Positions 54,006 to 63,229 of a stretch of DNA of 64,000 bases are shown here, in pieces. Below the pieces are notes generated by a model. That model had not been told where the DNA came from. It saw only the letters and a list, made by a program, of their open reading frames with translations, and ran no database searches. Position 1 is the stretch's first letter, and each line of letters begins with the position of its first letter. The stretch spans positions 2,294,001-2,358,000 of the forward strand of contig NZ_CP018139.1 in NCBI RefSeq assembly GCF_001886615.1, in the 5' to 3' direction. This DNA is from Halomonas aestuarii (GTDB taxonomy: Bacteria; Pseudomonadota; Gammaproteobacteria; Pseudomonadales; Halomonadaceae). The position numbers were made by a program, and so were the translations under genes.

Positions 54006-55970
54006 TCACCCCTTCAGGTGCTGGCGGGCCTCCTCGGCGCTCTCGTAGATGTGCGGCGAGACGGCGCGCTCCTCCAGGGCATGGCCGAGCTTGCGGCGCA
54101 TGAAGCCGCTGGTGGTGTAGCGGGTCACCCGGGTGTAGAAGCGCTGCTCGAGGCCGCGCACCATCTCGGTGTAGGGGGCGAGCAGGTCGTCGTGGATGCG
54201 GAAGTGGTCGTAGTTGACGATGGCCTGGACCCGTCGGCCCAGGGGGGCGAGGCGTCGCTCGACCTCCTGCTCGATGGCGTCGATGTCCTTCGGGGAGGCG
54301 ACGCGCAGGTGCTCGAAGTTGATGAAGAGCACGCCCTCGTCCTCGTCCAGGCTGAAGCGCTGCGCCAGGGGCCGCTCCAGCAGTTCCTCGACGAGCCCCA
54401 TGGGGGCTTCGCGGAAGATGCGCTCGTCCATCCGGCGGGGCGGCTCGGGCATCCGCGGGGTGAAGTCCATCAGCGCCAGCACGTCGCGCTCCAGGTCGAC
54501 CCCCGGGGCGATCTCGGTGAGCACGAGTCCCTCCGGGGTGAGCTCGAACACGGCCCGTTCGGTGACGTAGCAGACGGGCTTGCCGTCCGCGGCGGCCAGG
54601 GTCCCGCTGAAGGTGCGGTGCTCCACCTCGGCGACGAACTTGCTCTGGCCCCCCTCAGGCAGCCTCAGTGCCCCGTCGACGATGGCGAGGGTCTCCCTGG
54701 TGGCCACGAAGGTACCCATGAAGACCACCTTGCGGGCGTTCTGGCTGATGTTGATGAAACCGCCGGCGCCGGCCAGCCGCGGGCCGAAGCGCGAGACATT
54801 GACGTGGCCCGCGACGTCGACCTGGGCCATGCCCAGGAAGGCGATGTCGAGCCCGCCGCCGTCGTAGAAGTCGAACTGGGCCGGCTGGTCGATGATTGCC
54901 TGGGTGTTCAGCGCCGCGCCGAAGTCGAGCCCGCCCGCCGGCAGGCCGCCGATCACCCCGGGTTCGGCGGTCAGGGTCAGGTGCTCGAGCAGGCGCTCCT
55001 CGCTGGCCACCGCGCCGACGCCTTCGGGCATACCGATCCCCAGGTTGACCACGCTGTTGGGCTTGAGCTCGAAGGCCGCGCGCCGGGCGATGATCTTGCG
55101 CGCCGAGAGCGGCAGCGGCTCGGGTGTCGCCATGGGCGCCCTTATCTCGCCGGAAAAGGCCGGGTTGTAGGCGGTGCGGAAGGTCTGCCAGTGGTGGTCC
55201 GGATCCTCGCAGACCACCACGCAGTCGACCATCACGCCGGGGATCTTCACGTCCTTGGGGTGCAGGGTGCCGTGCTCGGCGAGGCGCTCCACCTGCACGA
55301 TCACCACGCCCCCGGAGTTGCGCACCGCCGTGGCGATGGCCAGCGCCTCCAGGGTCAGGGCCTCGCGCTCCATGCTGACGTTGCCCAGGGTGTCGGCGGT
55401 GGTGCCGCGCAGCAGCGCCACCTGCAGCGGCAGGGCCCGGTAGAAGAGGTACTCCTCGCCGTCGATGGGCAGCAGCGAGACGCGCTCCTCGGTGGTGACG
55501 TCGTTGATCCTGCCGCCGCCCAGGCGCGGGTCGACGAAGGTGCCGAGGCCCACCCGGGTGAGGGTGCCGGGCTTGCCGGCGGCGATGTCGCGGAAGAGGT
55601 GCGAGATCACCCCCTGGGGCAGGTTCCAGGCCTGGATGCGTCCCTCGATGGCGAGGCGCTGCAGGGCGGGCACCAGCCCCCAGTGGCCCCCGATCACCCT
55701 CGCCACCAGCCCCTCGTGACCCAGGTGGTTGAGCCCGCGTGTCTTGCCGTCGCCCTGGCCGGCGGCGTACATCAGGGTCAGGTCGCGGGGCTCGCCGGTC
55801 TCCAGGAAGCGTTCCTCCAGGGCCACGGCGAGCCCCTCGGCGAAGCCGATGCCGACGAAGCCGCCGGTGGCAATGGCATCGCCGTCGCGGATCAGGTTCA
55901 CGGCCTCGCGGGCGGAGACCACCTTGCCCTTCTCGGCGAAGGGCTGGCGGGAGAGCAGGGGATGGGGCAT
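54006..55970 (-). CDS. Class I acyl-CoA:carboxylate CoA-transferase with C-terminal extension
   Basis: A 654-aa protein. The first 500 residues match YdiF/propionate CoA-transferases, with both halves fused in one chain. The catalytic glutamate is in [10 protein letters not shown] (about residue 316). About 130 further residues ([16 protein letters not shown] onward, [31 protein letters not shown]) extend beyond the usual end near 520 and look like a separate small alpha/beta domain. The enzyme would move CoA between acyl-CoA and a free acid. It is transcribed alone and convergent with the gene at 53445. Confidence 0.82.
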   Translation of the reverse strand: MPHPLLSRQPFAEKGKVVSAREAVNLIRDGDAIATGGFVGIGFAEGLAVALEERFLETGEPRDLTLMYAAGQGDGKTRGLNHLGHEGLVARVIGGHWGLVPALQRLAIEGRIQAWNLPQGVISHLFRDIAAGKPGTLTRVGLGTFVDPRLGGGRINDVTTEERVSLLPIDGEEYLFYRALPLQVALLRGTTADTLGNVSMEREALTLEALAIATAVRNSGGVVIVQVERLAEHGTLHPKDVKIPGVMVDCVVVCEDPDHHWQTFRTAYNPAFSGEIRAPMATPEPLPLSARKIIARRAAFELKPNSVVNLGIGMPEGVGAVASEERLLEHLTLTAEPGVIGGLPAGGLDFGAALNTQAIIDQPAQFDFYDGGGLDIAFLGMAQVDVAGHVNVSRFGPRLAGAGGFINISQNARKVVFMGTFVATRETLAIVDGALRLPEGGQSKFVAEVEHRTFSGTLAAADGKPVCYVTERAVFELTPEGLVLTEIAPGVDLERDVLALMDFTPRMPEPPRRMDERIFREAPMGLVEELLERPLAQRFSLDEDEGVLFINFEHLRVASPKDIDAIEQEVERRLAPLGRRVQAIVNYDHFRIHDDLLAPYTEMVRGLEQRFYTRVTRYTTSGFMRRKLGHALEERAVSPHIYESAEEARQHLKG

Positions 55971-56056
55971 GGCGGGCGTCCTTCTTGTGATTTTTCCTCA
56001 CGGTAGCACGCCCCATGGCGTGCCGGCAGGGCTTGCCAGACGGGAGTCAGGTGGAG

Positions 56057-56080
56057 AATACTGTATGGGAATACAGTATT
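56057..56080. promoter_or_regulatory. LexA (SOS) box of umuDC
   Basis: CTGTATGGGAATACAG (56061-56076) matches the LexA consensus CTGT-N8-ACAG, and the dyad extends through the flanking AATA/TATT. It lies 17 bases before the umuD start, overlapping the likely transcription start, so umuDC should be repressed by LexA and induced by DNA damage. Confidence 0.85.
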
Positions 56081-56093
56081 GATGGAGGTGCCC

Positions 56094-56552
56094 ATGACCT
56101 CGCCGACGTCCAGCCCCCTGCGGGTGATCGGCCGCGCCGTGCCGGTGCCCGGCGACGCGGCCCAGCCGCTGATGGGGTGCCGGGTGCGGGCCGGCTTCCC
56201 GAGCCCCGCCGATGACCATCTCGACGTGGAGATCGACCTGCATGCCCATGTGGTGCGCCGTCCGGCCGCCACCTACTTCGTGCGGGCCGAGGGCGACTCC
56301 ATGCTCGGCGACGGCATCCACGACGGCGACCTGCTGGTGGTGGACCGCAGCCTGGAGCCGCTGCCCGGGCGGGTGGTGGTGATCGCCGTGGACGGCGAAC
56401 CCACCGTGAAGCGCCTGGCGCGTCGCGGCGAACAGACCTTCCTGATGGCCAGCAACCCGCGCTTCGCGCCGATCCCCCTGGCGGGACGCGAATGCGAGGT
56501 GTGGGGCGTGGTCACCCATGTGCTGCATGCCTTGCCGGGGGGCGGGGCATGA
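56094..56552 (+). CDS. umuD: Translesion synthesis protein UmuD
   Basis: A 152-aa LexA-like autopeptidase. The cleavage site is AG (33-34) in [12 protein letters not shown]. The catalytic Ser69 is in GDSMLGDGI and Lys106 in TVKRL. RecA-stimulated self-cleavage produces UmuD', which joins UmuC to form DNA polymerase V. The ATG at 56094 has GGAGG upstream. It overlaps umuC in ATGA. Confidence 0.92.
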   Translation: MTSPTSSPLRVIGRAVPVPGDAAQPLMGCRVRAGFPSPADDHLDVEIDLHAHVVRRPAATYFVRAEGDSMLGDGIHDGDLLVVDRSLEPLPGRVVVIAVDGEPTVKRLARRGEQTFLMASNPRFAPIPLAGRECEVWGVVTHVLHALPGGGA

Positions 56553-57823
56553 TCGCCCTGGTCGACTGCAACAACTTCTACGTCAGCTGCGAGCGGGCCT
56601 TCGCCCCGCGCCTGGAGGGGCGGCCGGTGGGCGTGCTCTCCAACAACGACGGCTGCGTGGTGGCGCGCTCCAACGAGCTCAAGGCGCTGGGGGTGGCCAT
56701 GGGGGCGCCGATGCACCTGCTACCGCCGGCCATCCGCCGCCAGGCGGTGCTGCTCTCCAGCAACTACGCGCTCTACGGCGACATGAGCCGGCGGGTCAAC
56801 CTGATCCTTGACGAGTTCTCGCCGGACGTGGAGGCCTACTCCATCGACGAGAGCTTCGTGGGCTTCGCCGGCTTCGCGGTCGACGGCCTGGAGGCGCATG
56901 CCCAGCGGCTGCGCGAGACGGTACGCCGGGATACCGGCATCCCGGTCTGCGTGGGGCTGGCGCCCACCCGGGTGCTGGCCAAGGTGGCCAACCACGCGGC
57001 CAAGAAGCAGGCGGCCTACGAGGGCGTCTGCCGGCTCGAGGCCGACGGGCCCGCCACCCGCGCCCTGCTCGCGTCGCTGCCGGTGACCGAGCTGTGGGGC
57101 GTGGCGCGGCGCACCGCCGAGCGGCTGGCGCTGATGGACATCCATACCGCCTGGCAGCTGCGCGAGGCCGACCCCAAGCAGGTCCGCCGCCACTTCTCGG
57201 TGGTGCTGGAGCGCATCGTCTGGGAGCTGCGCGGCCGCCCGGCCATCGTGCTCGACGACATGCATGAGCCGCGCCAGCGCATCATGGTCTCGCGCTCCTT
57301 CGGCCGGCTGACCGGCGCCTTCGCCGACCTGCAGGAGGCGGTTCGCCAGCATGCCGCCCGTGCCGCCGAGAAGCTGCGCGGCCAGGGCAGCCAGGCCCGG
57401 GCGGTGATGGTCTTCCTGCGCACCAACCCCCATCTGGTCGGCGAGCGCCAGTACCGCAACAGCGTGGTGGTTCCGTTGCCGGCCCCCGGCGACGACAGCC
57501 GGGAGCTGCTCGAGGCCGCTTCCTGGGGGCTCGCGGCGATCTTCCTCGAGGGAGTGCGCTACCAGAAGTGCGGGGTGATGCTGCTCGACCTGGTGGAGGC
57601 CGACCGCCACCAGCTATCGCTGCTGGCGCCGCGCAGCGAGGTCGAGCGTGGCCGCAGCCAGCGGCTGATGGCGGCGGTGGACAGGCTCAACCGCGAGATG
57701 GGCCGCGACACCGTGCGCTTCGGCCTGCCGCGCCAGGGCACCGCCTGGGCGCTGCGCTGCGAGCGGCGGACCCCGCGCTACACCACCCGCTGGGACGAGC
57801 TGATGCGCGTCAGGACCGGCTGA
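56549..57823 (+). CDS. umuC: DNA polymerase V catalytic subunit UmuC
   Basis: A 424-aa Y-family polymerase. Motifs include [18 protein letters not shown] ([15 protein letters not shown]), [20 protein letters not shown] with the catalytic Asp-Glu pair, [14 protein letters not shown] helix ([15 protein letters not shown]) and the C-terminal DUF4113 region ([25 protein letters not shown]). It copies past DNA lesions with low fidelity when joined to UmuD'. The length is normal for UmuC. Confidence 0.93.
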   Translation: MIALVDCNNFYVSCERAFAPRLEGRPVGVLSNNDGCVVARSNELKALGVAMGAPMHLLPPAIRRQAVLLSSNYALYGDMSRRVNLILDEFSPDVEAYSIDESFVGFAGFAVDGLEAHAQRLRETVRRDTGIPVCVGLAPTRVLAKVANHAAKKQAAYEGVCRLEADGPATRALLASLPVTELWGVARRTAERLALMDIHTAWQLREADPKQVRRHFSVVLERIVWELRGRPAIVLDDMHEPRQRIMVSRSFGRLTGAFADLQEAVRQHAARAAEKLRGQGSQARAVMVFLRTNPHLVGERQYRNSVVVPLPAPGDDSRELLEAASWGLAAIFLEGVRYQKCGVMLLDLVEADRHQLSLLAPRSEVERGRSQRLMAAVDRLNREMGRDTVRFGLPRQGTAWALRCERRTPRYTTRWDELMRVRTG

Positions 57824-57915
57824 GGTGCCTGCCGGGCAAGGCGTTCGCCGTGACCGGCCGCGACTGCCATGCTGGAGGGATGTTCCCGTGACCGGCCGAC
57901 GGCCGAGGAGGCCCC

Positions 57916-58611
57916 ATGCAACCCCGCCCGGTGAGGTGGCTGCTGGCCTGCCTGCTGGCTGGACTGATGGCCGGAGCATGCCTGCTGGCCGGTTACGCCG
58001 CGGCGGCCTCCCGGCCGCTGGGTGCCGAGGTCGCCGAGATGGTCGAGATGGAGGTCACCTCGGTGGGGATCGCCCTGCCGATGGGCCGGCCCGTGGTGGT
58101 GCTGAGGGAGCCCGACACGCAACGGGTGCTGCCGGTGTTCCTGACGCCGCTCCAGGTGGCGGCCCTGCTGCGAAGCTGGCGGGGTGATCGGCCATCACGT
58201 CCCGACATGCCCGAGCTCTTCGGGGAGCTCGTGGCGGCGGCCGGGGGGCGGCTGACGCGGGTCTACCTCGATGACGTGGAAGGGGGGATCTTCCTCGGCA
58301 TGCTCGAGCTTCGCCTGCCCGGACAGCGATCCCCGGTGCGCCTCGACAGCCGGGCCGGCGACGCCATCACGCTGGCGCTGCGGGCAGGGGCCGCGATCCT
58401 GGTCGCGCCCCAGGTCATGGCGTTCGCCCACCCGGGGGCGCCCGGCGACCCGGATGAGGATGAGGATGAGGATGAGGATGAGGATGCTGATGCGCAGGGG
58501 CCGTGGGTGACCGTGCCGGACCTCCCGCTGATGTCGGTCACCGCGTCACGGCGCGAAGCGCCGGGGCTGCCGGCCGCGGGGATGGACCGCGCCGGGCCGG
58601 GTATCCCCTGA
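57916..58611 (+). CDS. Bifunctional nuclease (DUF151) family protein
   Basis: A 231-aa protein. A hydrophobic N-terminus (WLLACLLAGLMAGACLLAGY, cysteine in a lipobox-like setting) suggests membrane attachment. The BFN/DUF151 core occupies about residues 45-180 (MEVTSVGIALPMGRPVVVL and RLDSRAGDAITLALRAGAAI). An acidic (Asp-Glu) repeat near residues 180-190 and a Pro/Ala-rich tail follow. Bacterial members are poorly characterised; the name comes from a plant homologue. GGAGG lies ahead of the ATG. Confidence 0.75.
   Translation: MQPRPVRWLLACLLAGLMAGACLLAGYAAAASRPLGAEVAEMVEMEVTSVGIALPMGRPVVVLREPDTQRVLPVFLTPLQVAALLRSWRGDRPSRPDMPELFGELVAAAGGRLTRVYLDDVEGGIFLGMLELRLPGQRSPVRLDSRAGDAITLALRAGAAILVAPQVMAFAHPGAPGDPDEDEDEDEDEDADAQGPWVTVPDLPLMSVTASRREAPGLPAAGMDRAGPGIP
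58453..58485 (+). repeat. GATGAG microsatellite in the DUF151 gene
   Basis: Five exact GATGAG hexamers plus GAT encode an alternating Asp-Glu run. Six-base changes keep the frame, so length variation would alter only the acidic tract. Confidence 0.85.
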
Positions 58612-58612
58612 C

Positions 58613-59824
58613 TCATCGGGCCGCGCCGGGCGCCGCCGGCTCGGCGACCTCGCGCCGGGTGGCGAGGCGGGCCTGGCGGATCAGCCACAGGCCTACCAGG
58701 GCCACGCCCGCCAGGACGGCGAAGACCGGTGTGTAGGCGTCGAACAGGCCGTGCAGCGCCGTGACCAGGGGGAGCCCGAGCAGCACGCCGCCATAGGTGA
58801 AGACCAGGCAGCCCCCGGCGGCGTCGGCGACGCGACTCGCCGGCGCCAGCTGGGTGATCTCGGCCATGAAGACGCCGTTCCAGCCCAGCGAGGAGAGGCT
58901 GAGCAGGCACATCAGGGCGGTGACCAGGGCGTGCGGCCAGGCCGGCGTCATCGACGACACCAGCAGGGCGCAGGTGGCGGTGGTGCAGGCGATCACGGCG
59001 AGGGTGGTCAGGCGGTCGCCCAGCCGGTCGCCGACCCAGCCCCAGCCGATGCGGCCGGCGATGCCGACGACCTGCACCGCGGACATCACCAGCCCCGCCT
59101 GCACCAGGCCGAAGGCCAGGTCCTCCACCAGCAGGGCGACGGTGAAGGCCGACACCGACAGCTGGAGCATCGAGAAGCAGAGGCTGAGCAGCGCCACGTA
59201 GCGCAGGGAGTGCTGGCGCCAGACCACCAGCATGCCGGCGAAGGGCGTGCGCAGCCAGCGCGTGTGACGCTCGCGCTGGTCGTCCCAGCGCGGGCGGGCA
59301 AGCTGCAGGGCGGCGATGCCGGCGAGGGCCAGGCCCACGAGCAGCAGCAGCCCCGCCTGCCAGCCGATCACCAGGGCCAGGAAGGGGGCGCTGGCGCCGG
59401 CCAGCACGCCCCCCAGGGGCACTCCCGACTGCTTCAGCGAGAAGATCAGGCCGCGCCGTTCGGGCGGCGTGAAGCGCACCAGCAGCAACGAGGCCGAGGG
59501 GTTGGTCAGGCCGTAGCCCAGGCCGGCGAGCAGCGACGCGACGGCGAAGCTCGGCAGGGCGGGGATCGCCATCAGGCCGGCGCCGCCGCCCAGCAGGGCC
59601 AGCGACAGCTGGCTGGTCCGGCAGGGTCCCAGGCGGCGGCTCAGGGGGCCGCCCACCAGCGAGGAGAGCATGGCCCCGGCGAAGATCAGGCTGACCTGCA
59701 GGCCCACCGTGGCCGAGGAGACGCCCAGCGCCGCGGCCACCTCCGGGGCGATGGCCGCGGGGAACAGCGCGACCAGCGAGGAGAACGCCAGGACCAGGGT
59801 GGTGGCGAACAGGACGAGCGTCAC
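58613..59824 (-). CDS. MFS transporter
   Basis: A 403-aa permease with twelve hydrophobic segments and an MFS loop 2-3 motif (GGPLSRRLGPCRTSQLSL) and GRIGWGWVGDRLGDRL between helices 8 and 9. The GTG at 59824 overlaps the HMG-CoA-lyase-like stop in GTGA and fits the start of the first helix. As last gene of the catabolic operon it may import or export the same compound as the TRAP system. The substrate is unknown. Confidence 0.82.
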   Translation of the reverse strand: MTLVLFATTLVLAFSSLVALFPAAIAPEVAAALGVSSATVGLQVSLIFAGAMLSSLVGGPLSRRLGPCRTSQLSLALLGGGAGLMAIPALPSFAVASLLAGLGYGLTNPSASLLLVRFTPPERRGLIFSLKQSGVPLGGVLAGASAPFLALVIGWQAGLLLLVGLALAGIAALQLARPRWDDQRERHTRWLRTPFAGMLVVWRQHSLRYVALLSLCFSMLQLSVSAFTVALLVEDLAFGLVQAGLVMSAVQVVGIAGRIGWGWVGDRLGDRLTTLAVIACTTATCALLVSSMTPAWPHALVTALMCLLSLSSLGWNGVFMAEITQLAPASRVADAAGGCLVFTYGGVLLGLPLVTALHGLFDAYTPVFAVLAGVALVGLWLIRQARLATRREVAEPAAPGAAR

Positions 59825-60762
59825 GGCGGTGAGGTCACCCGTCCCCGGGGCACCTGCCGCAGGTGGCTGGCGGTCTGCCCCCCGGGCAGCGCGGCGATGG
59901 CATCGGCGGCCTCCAGCAGGCGGGCTAGGTCGATGCCGGTGTCGACATCGCCGCCGTTGAGGGCGTAGACGAGGTCCTCGGTGGCGGTGTTGCCGGTGGC
60001 GCCGGGGGCGAAGGGGCAGCCGCCGAGGCCGGCGCAGGCGGCATCCAGGGTGGTGGCACCGTGGTGGATGGCGAACAGCGCGTTGGCCACTCCCATGCCG
60101 TAGGTGTCGTGACCGTGGAAGGCCCATTTGAGGCGCGGCCCGGCGTGGCGCTCGACCAGCCGGCTGAAGTGATTGGCCACCTGGTAGGGAGTGGCGCGGC
60201 CGGTGGTGTCGCAGAGCGCCACCTCGAGGTGCAGGTCGCCGCACAGGTCGCGTGCCCGGGTGAGGACGTCATCGACCTGGTGCCAGGCGATGGTGCCTTC
60301 GTAGGGGCAGTCGAAGCTGGTGCCGAGATCCAGGCGCAGGCAGGCGTTGCCCTCCTGCTTGAGCAGCGCGACGATGCGGGCGAGGTCCTCCAGCGACTCG
60401 GCCACGCTGCGTCGGACGTTGCCCTGGTTGTGGGACTCGGAGACCGAGACCACGAACACCAGCTCGCGAACGCCCTTGGCCAGGGCGAGCTCCGCGCCGC
60501 GCAGGTTGGGCACCAGGGCCGAGAAGCGCATGGCGGCACGGTCGGCGAAGGCGGCGACCAGCTGGTCGGTGTCGGCCATCTGCGGGATGGCCCGCGGGCT
60601 GACGAAGGAGCCGATCTCCATGCGGGTGATGCCGGCATCGATCAGCCGCTGGATGCAGCGGATCTTCTCGTCGGTGGGCAGGGGGTCGCGGATCGACTGG
60701 AAACCGTCGCGGGGGGCTACCTCGACGATGTCCACCCGCTCCGGGGGCGATAGCAGGCTCAT
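59821..60762 (-). CDS. HMG-CoA lyase-family enzyme
   Basis: A 313-aa DRE-TIM metallolyase: EVAPRDGFQSI (catalytic/metal site), SVSESHNQGN, LCDTTGRATP, WAFHGHDTYG and the GGCPFAPGATGN loop. The family includes 3-hydroxy-3-methylglutaryl-CoA lyase and lyases for related tertiary hydroxyacyl-CoAs. The partner aconitase-like and TRAP genes suggest a substrate other than leucine-derived HMG-CoA, for example a branched tricarboxylic or dicarboxylic acid. The ATG at 60762 overlaps the upstream stop. Confidence 0.85.
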   Translation of the reverse strand: MSLLSPPERVDIVEVAPRDGFQSIRDPLPTDEKIRCIQRLIDAGITRMEIGSFVSPRAIPQMADTDQLVAAFADRAAMRFSALVPNLRGAELALAKGVRELVFVVSVSESHNQGNVRRSVAESLEDLARIVALLKQEGNACLRLDLGTSFDCPYEGTIAWHQVDDVLTRARDLCGDLHLEVALCDTTGRATPYQVANHFSRLVERHAGPRLKWAFHGHDTYGMGVANALFAIHHGATTLDAACAGLGGCPFAPGATGNTATEDLVYALNGGDVDTGIDLARLLEAADAIAALPGGQTASHLRQVPRGRVTSPP

Positions 60763-62702
60763 GAGGTCTCCTCCTGGCGCAACCAGTTGATGACGCCGCC
60801 GGCGGAGAGGATCTCGCGCTGGCGGGGACTCAGTTCATGGGTCAGGGACAGGGTTTCGCCGCCCTGGAGGGTGGCCACGACCCGGCGGCCGGCCGCGAGC
60901 TGATCGCGCCAGCCCTCGATGCGCAGCGTCTGGCCCTGTCGCAGGCGCGCCCGGTCGGCGGGGTCGGCGAAGGTCAGCGGCAGCACCCCGAAGCAGGGCA
61001 GGTTCTGCCAGTGGATGCGGGCGATGCTCTCGGCCACCACCAGCTGCAACCCCAGCAGGCGGGGCACCAGGGCGGCATTCTCGCGGCTCGAGCCCTGGCC
61101 GTAGTTGGCGCCGCCGACGATGGCGTGGCCGGCCTCGCCCTGCTCGCGGGCCCGGGCCACATAGCCGGGGTCGACGGCCTCGAAGACATGCTCGGCCGAG
61201 GCGAAGACGTTGCTCCAGAGCGGCAGCACGCGGGCCCCGGCGGGCATGATGTCGTCGGTGGAGATGTTGTCGTCCACCGTGAGCAGCACGGGAATCTCCA
61301 GGGTCTCCGGCAGCGGCGCGATGAGCGGCAGCGGCGGGGTGTTGTCGGTGGCCAGCAGCTCGACCCGACGGGCCTGCTCGGGAGGCAGCGGCGGCTCGAA
61401 CCAGTCATCGTTGACGCGCATGTCGCTAGGCTCGCGGGGCCGGGGGCAGGGCATGTCGAGGCGGCGCGGGTCGGTGATCACGCCGTGAAGCGCCGAGGCG
61501 GCCGCGGTCTCGGGGCTGCACAGGAAGACGCTGTCCTCGCGGGTCCCGGAGCGCCCGGGGAAGTTGCGCGGTACGGTGCGCAGGCTGTTGCGCCCGGCGG
61601 CCGGCGCCTGGCCCATGCCGATGCAGCCGTTGCAGCCGGGCTGGTGCAGGCGGGCGCCGGCGGCGACCAGGGCGCCCAGGTGCCCCTCGTCGATCAGTGC
61701 CGCCAGGATCCGGCGGGTCGAAGGGTTGATGTCCAGCGAGACGTTGCCGGCCACGCTGCGCCCCGCGACGATCTCGGCGACCACGGCGATGTCGCGGTAG
61801 CCGGGGTTGCCCGAGGAGCCGATGTAGGCCTGGTGCAGCGGCTCGCCGGCCACCTCGGCCACCGGCACCACCCGGTCGGGGCTCGACGGCAGGGCGATCA
61901 GCGGCTCGAGGCGGGACAGGTCGACCACCTCGTCGCGGTCGTAGCGGCAGCCGGGCTCGGCGGCCAGCGCCACCCAGTCGGCCTCGCGGCCTCGCGAGCG
62001 CAGGAAGTCGCGGGTCACCTCGTCGCTGGGGAAGACGCTGCTGGTGGCCCCCATTTCGGTGCCCATGTTGGCCAGCACGTGGCGGTCCATGGCGTCGAGC
62101 GTGGCCAGGCCCGGCCCGTGGTACTCGAGGATGCAGTTCTTGGCCCCCGCCACGCCATGCCGGCGCAGCAGCTCGAGGACGATGTCCTTGGCGCTCACCC
62201 AGTCGGGCAAATCGCCCTCCAGACGCACGCCGACGATCTCGGGCATGGCCAGGTAGAGCGGCTCGCCGGCCATGGCCATGGCGACCTCGATGCCGCCGGC
62301 GCCGATGGCCAGCATGCCCAGCGCCCCGGCGGCCGTGGTGTGGCTGTCGCAGCCCACGAGGCTCTGGCCCGGCACGCCGAAGCGCTCCATGTGCACCGGG
62401 TGGCTGATGCCGTTGCCCGGGCCGCTGTACCAGACGCCGAGGCGCTCGCAGGCGCTCTTCAGGAAGAGGTGGGCGTCGGCGTTGATGTTGTCCTGCTGGA
62501 GCAGGGTGTGGTCGATGTACTGCACGCTCGTCCTGGTGTGCACGCGGTCCAGGCCCATGGCATCGAGCTCGAGCATCACCAGGGTGCCGAGGATGTCCTG
62601 CAGCAGGGCCTGGTCCATGCGCAGGGCGATCTCGTTGCCTGGGATCATCTCGCCGCCGACCAGGTGGGCGGCGATCAGTTGATGGCTCAGGGTATCAGCC
62701 AT
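60759..62702 (-). CDS. Aconitase-family hydratase
   Basis: A 647-aa single-chain aconitase-family enzyme: VGCDSHTTAAGALGMLAIGAGG, the cluster cysteines in QPGCNGCIGMG, DINPSTRR, and the C-terminal swivel domain (MPAGARVLPLWSNVF, GGANYGQGSSRENAAL). It is shorter than AcnA/AcnB and closer in size to thermophile- and mitochondrial-type forms. In a TRAP/lyase operon it probably isomerises an exogenous tricarboxylate rather than serving the central citric acid cycle. The start overlaps the DctQ stop by eight bases. Confidence 0.83.
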   Translation of the reverse strand: MADTLSHQLIAAHLVGGEMIPGNEIALRMDQALLQDILGTLVMLELDAMGLDRVHTRTSVQYIDHTLLQQDNINADAHLFLKSACERLGVWYSGPGNGISHPVHMERFGVPGQSLVGCDSHTTAAGALGMLAIGAGGIEVAMAMAGEPLYLAMPEIVGVRLEGDLPDWVSAKDIVLELLRRHGVAGAKNCILEYHGPGLATLDAMDRHVLANMGTEMGATSSVFPSDEVTRDFLRSRGREADWVALAAEPGCRYDRDEVVDLSRLEPLIALPSSPDRVVPVAEVAGEPLHQAYIGSSGNPGYRDIAVVAEIVAGRSVAGNVSLDINPSTRRILAALIDEGHLGALVAAGARLHQPGCNGCIGMGQAPAAGRNSLRTVPRNFPGRSGTREDSVFLCSPETAAASALHGVITDPRRLDMPCPRPREPSDMRVNDDWFEPPLPPEQARRVELLATDNTPPLPLIAPLPETLEIPVLLTVDDNISTDDIMPAGARVLPLWSNVFASAEHVFEAVDPGYVARAREQGEAGHAIVGGANYGQGSSRENAALVPRLLGLQLVVAESIARIHWQNLPCFGVLPLTFADPADRARLRQGQTLRIEGWRDQLAAGRRVVATLQGGETLSLTHELSPRQREILSAGGVINWLRQEETS

Positions 62703-63219
62703 GGGTAGGGTCCTTGCGGGTGTCGTAGGGTTGCAGCAGGCGATTCACGCTGGCCAGGGTGTCGAACAGGAACTGCAGGCCCAGGGCGGCGAAGCCGATC
62801 GGCATCAGGGCGTAGGGAATCACCATCGGCGTGCCCAGCGAGCTCGAGACGCGCTCGCCGTACTCGAGAGCCTGGAGGGCCATGATGCCGCCCCGCCAGA
62901 CCAGCACGCTGCAGAACACGGCCCCCAGCAGCCCGGTCAGGATGTCGATCACCAGACGGGCCGTGGACGGCAGCTTTTCCTTGAAGAAGGAGATACGGAT
63001 GTGCGCGTCGTGTCGCTGGGCCTCCGCGGCGCCCATCACGGCCATGTACACCAGCAGGAAGGAGTTGATCTCCAGACTCCAGTTGGTGGGGGCCGAGAAG
63101 GCGTAGCGCATGATGGCGTCGTAGGCGATGGACAGCATCATGAACATCAGCACGGCCATGGAGGTCCAGCGCAGGACGGCCATCAGGCCGTCCCAGCTGC
63201 GCATGACGATCGCGGTCAT
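62695..63219 (-). CDS. TRAP transporter small membrane subunit (DctQ type)
   Basis: A 174-aa protein with four transmembrane segments (about residues 15-35, 48-66, 90-110 and 133-153), the DctQ pattern: SLEINSFLLVYMAVMGAAEA and HDAHIRISFF. It follows the DctP gene by 10 bases, with TGAGGAC before the ATG. The large DctM permease normally follows directly, but the aconitase gene does so here. DctM is not found in the window. Confidence 0.82.
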   Translation of the reverse strand: MTAIVMRSWDGLMAVLRWTSMAVLMFMMLSIAYDAIMRYAFSAPTNWSLEINSFLLVYMAVMGAAEAQRHDAHIRISFFKEKLPSTARLVIDILTGLLGAVFCSVLVWRGGIMALQALEYGERVSSSLGTPMVIPYALMPIGFAALGLQFLFDTLASVNRLLQPYDTRKDPTHG

Positions 63220-63229
63220 GGATACGTCC

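Noticed and set aside
54018..56006. 662-codon plus-strand frame opposite the CoA-transferase
   Set aside because: Again a GC-driven shadow; the minus strand has a well-conserved enzyme with its catalytic glutamate.
58453..58485. Possible CRISPR-like or tandem array
   Set aside because: The units are six bases without spacers and lie in a coding frame; it is a microsatellite.
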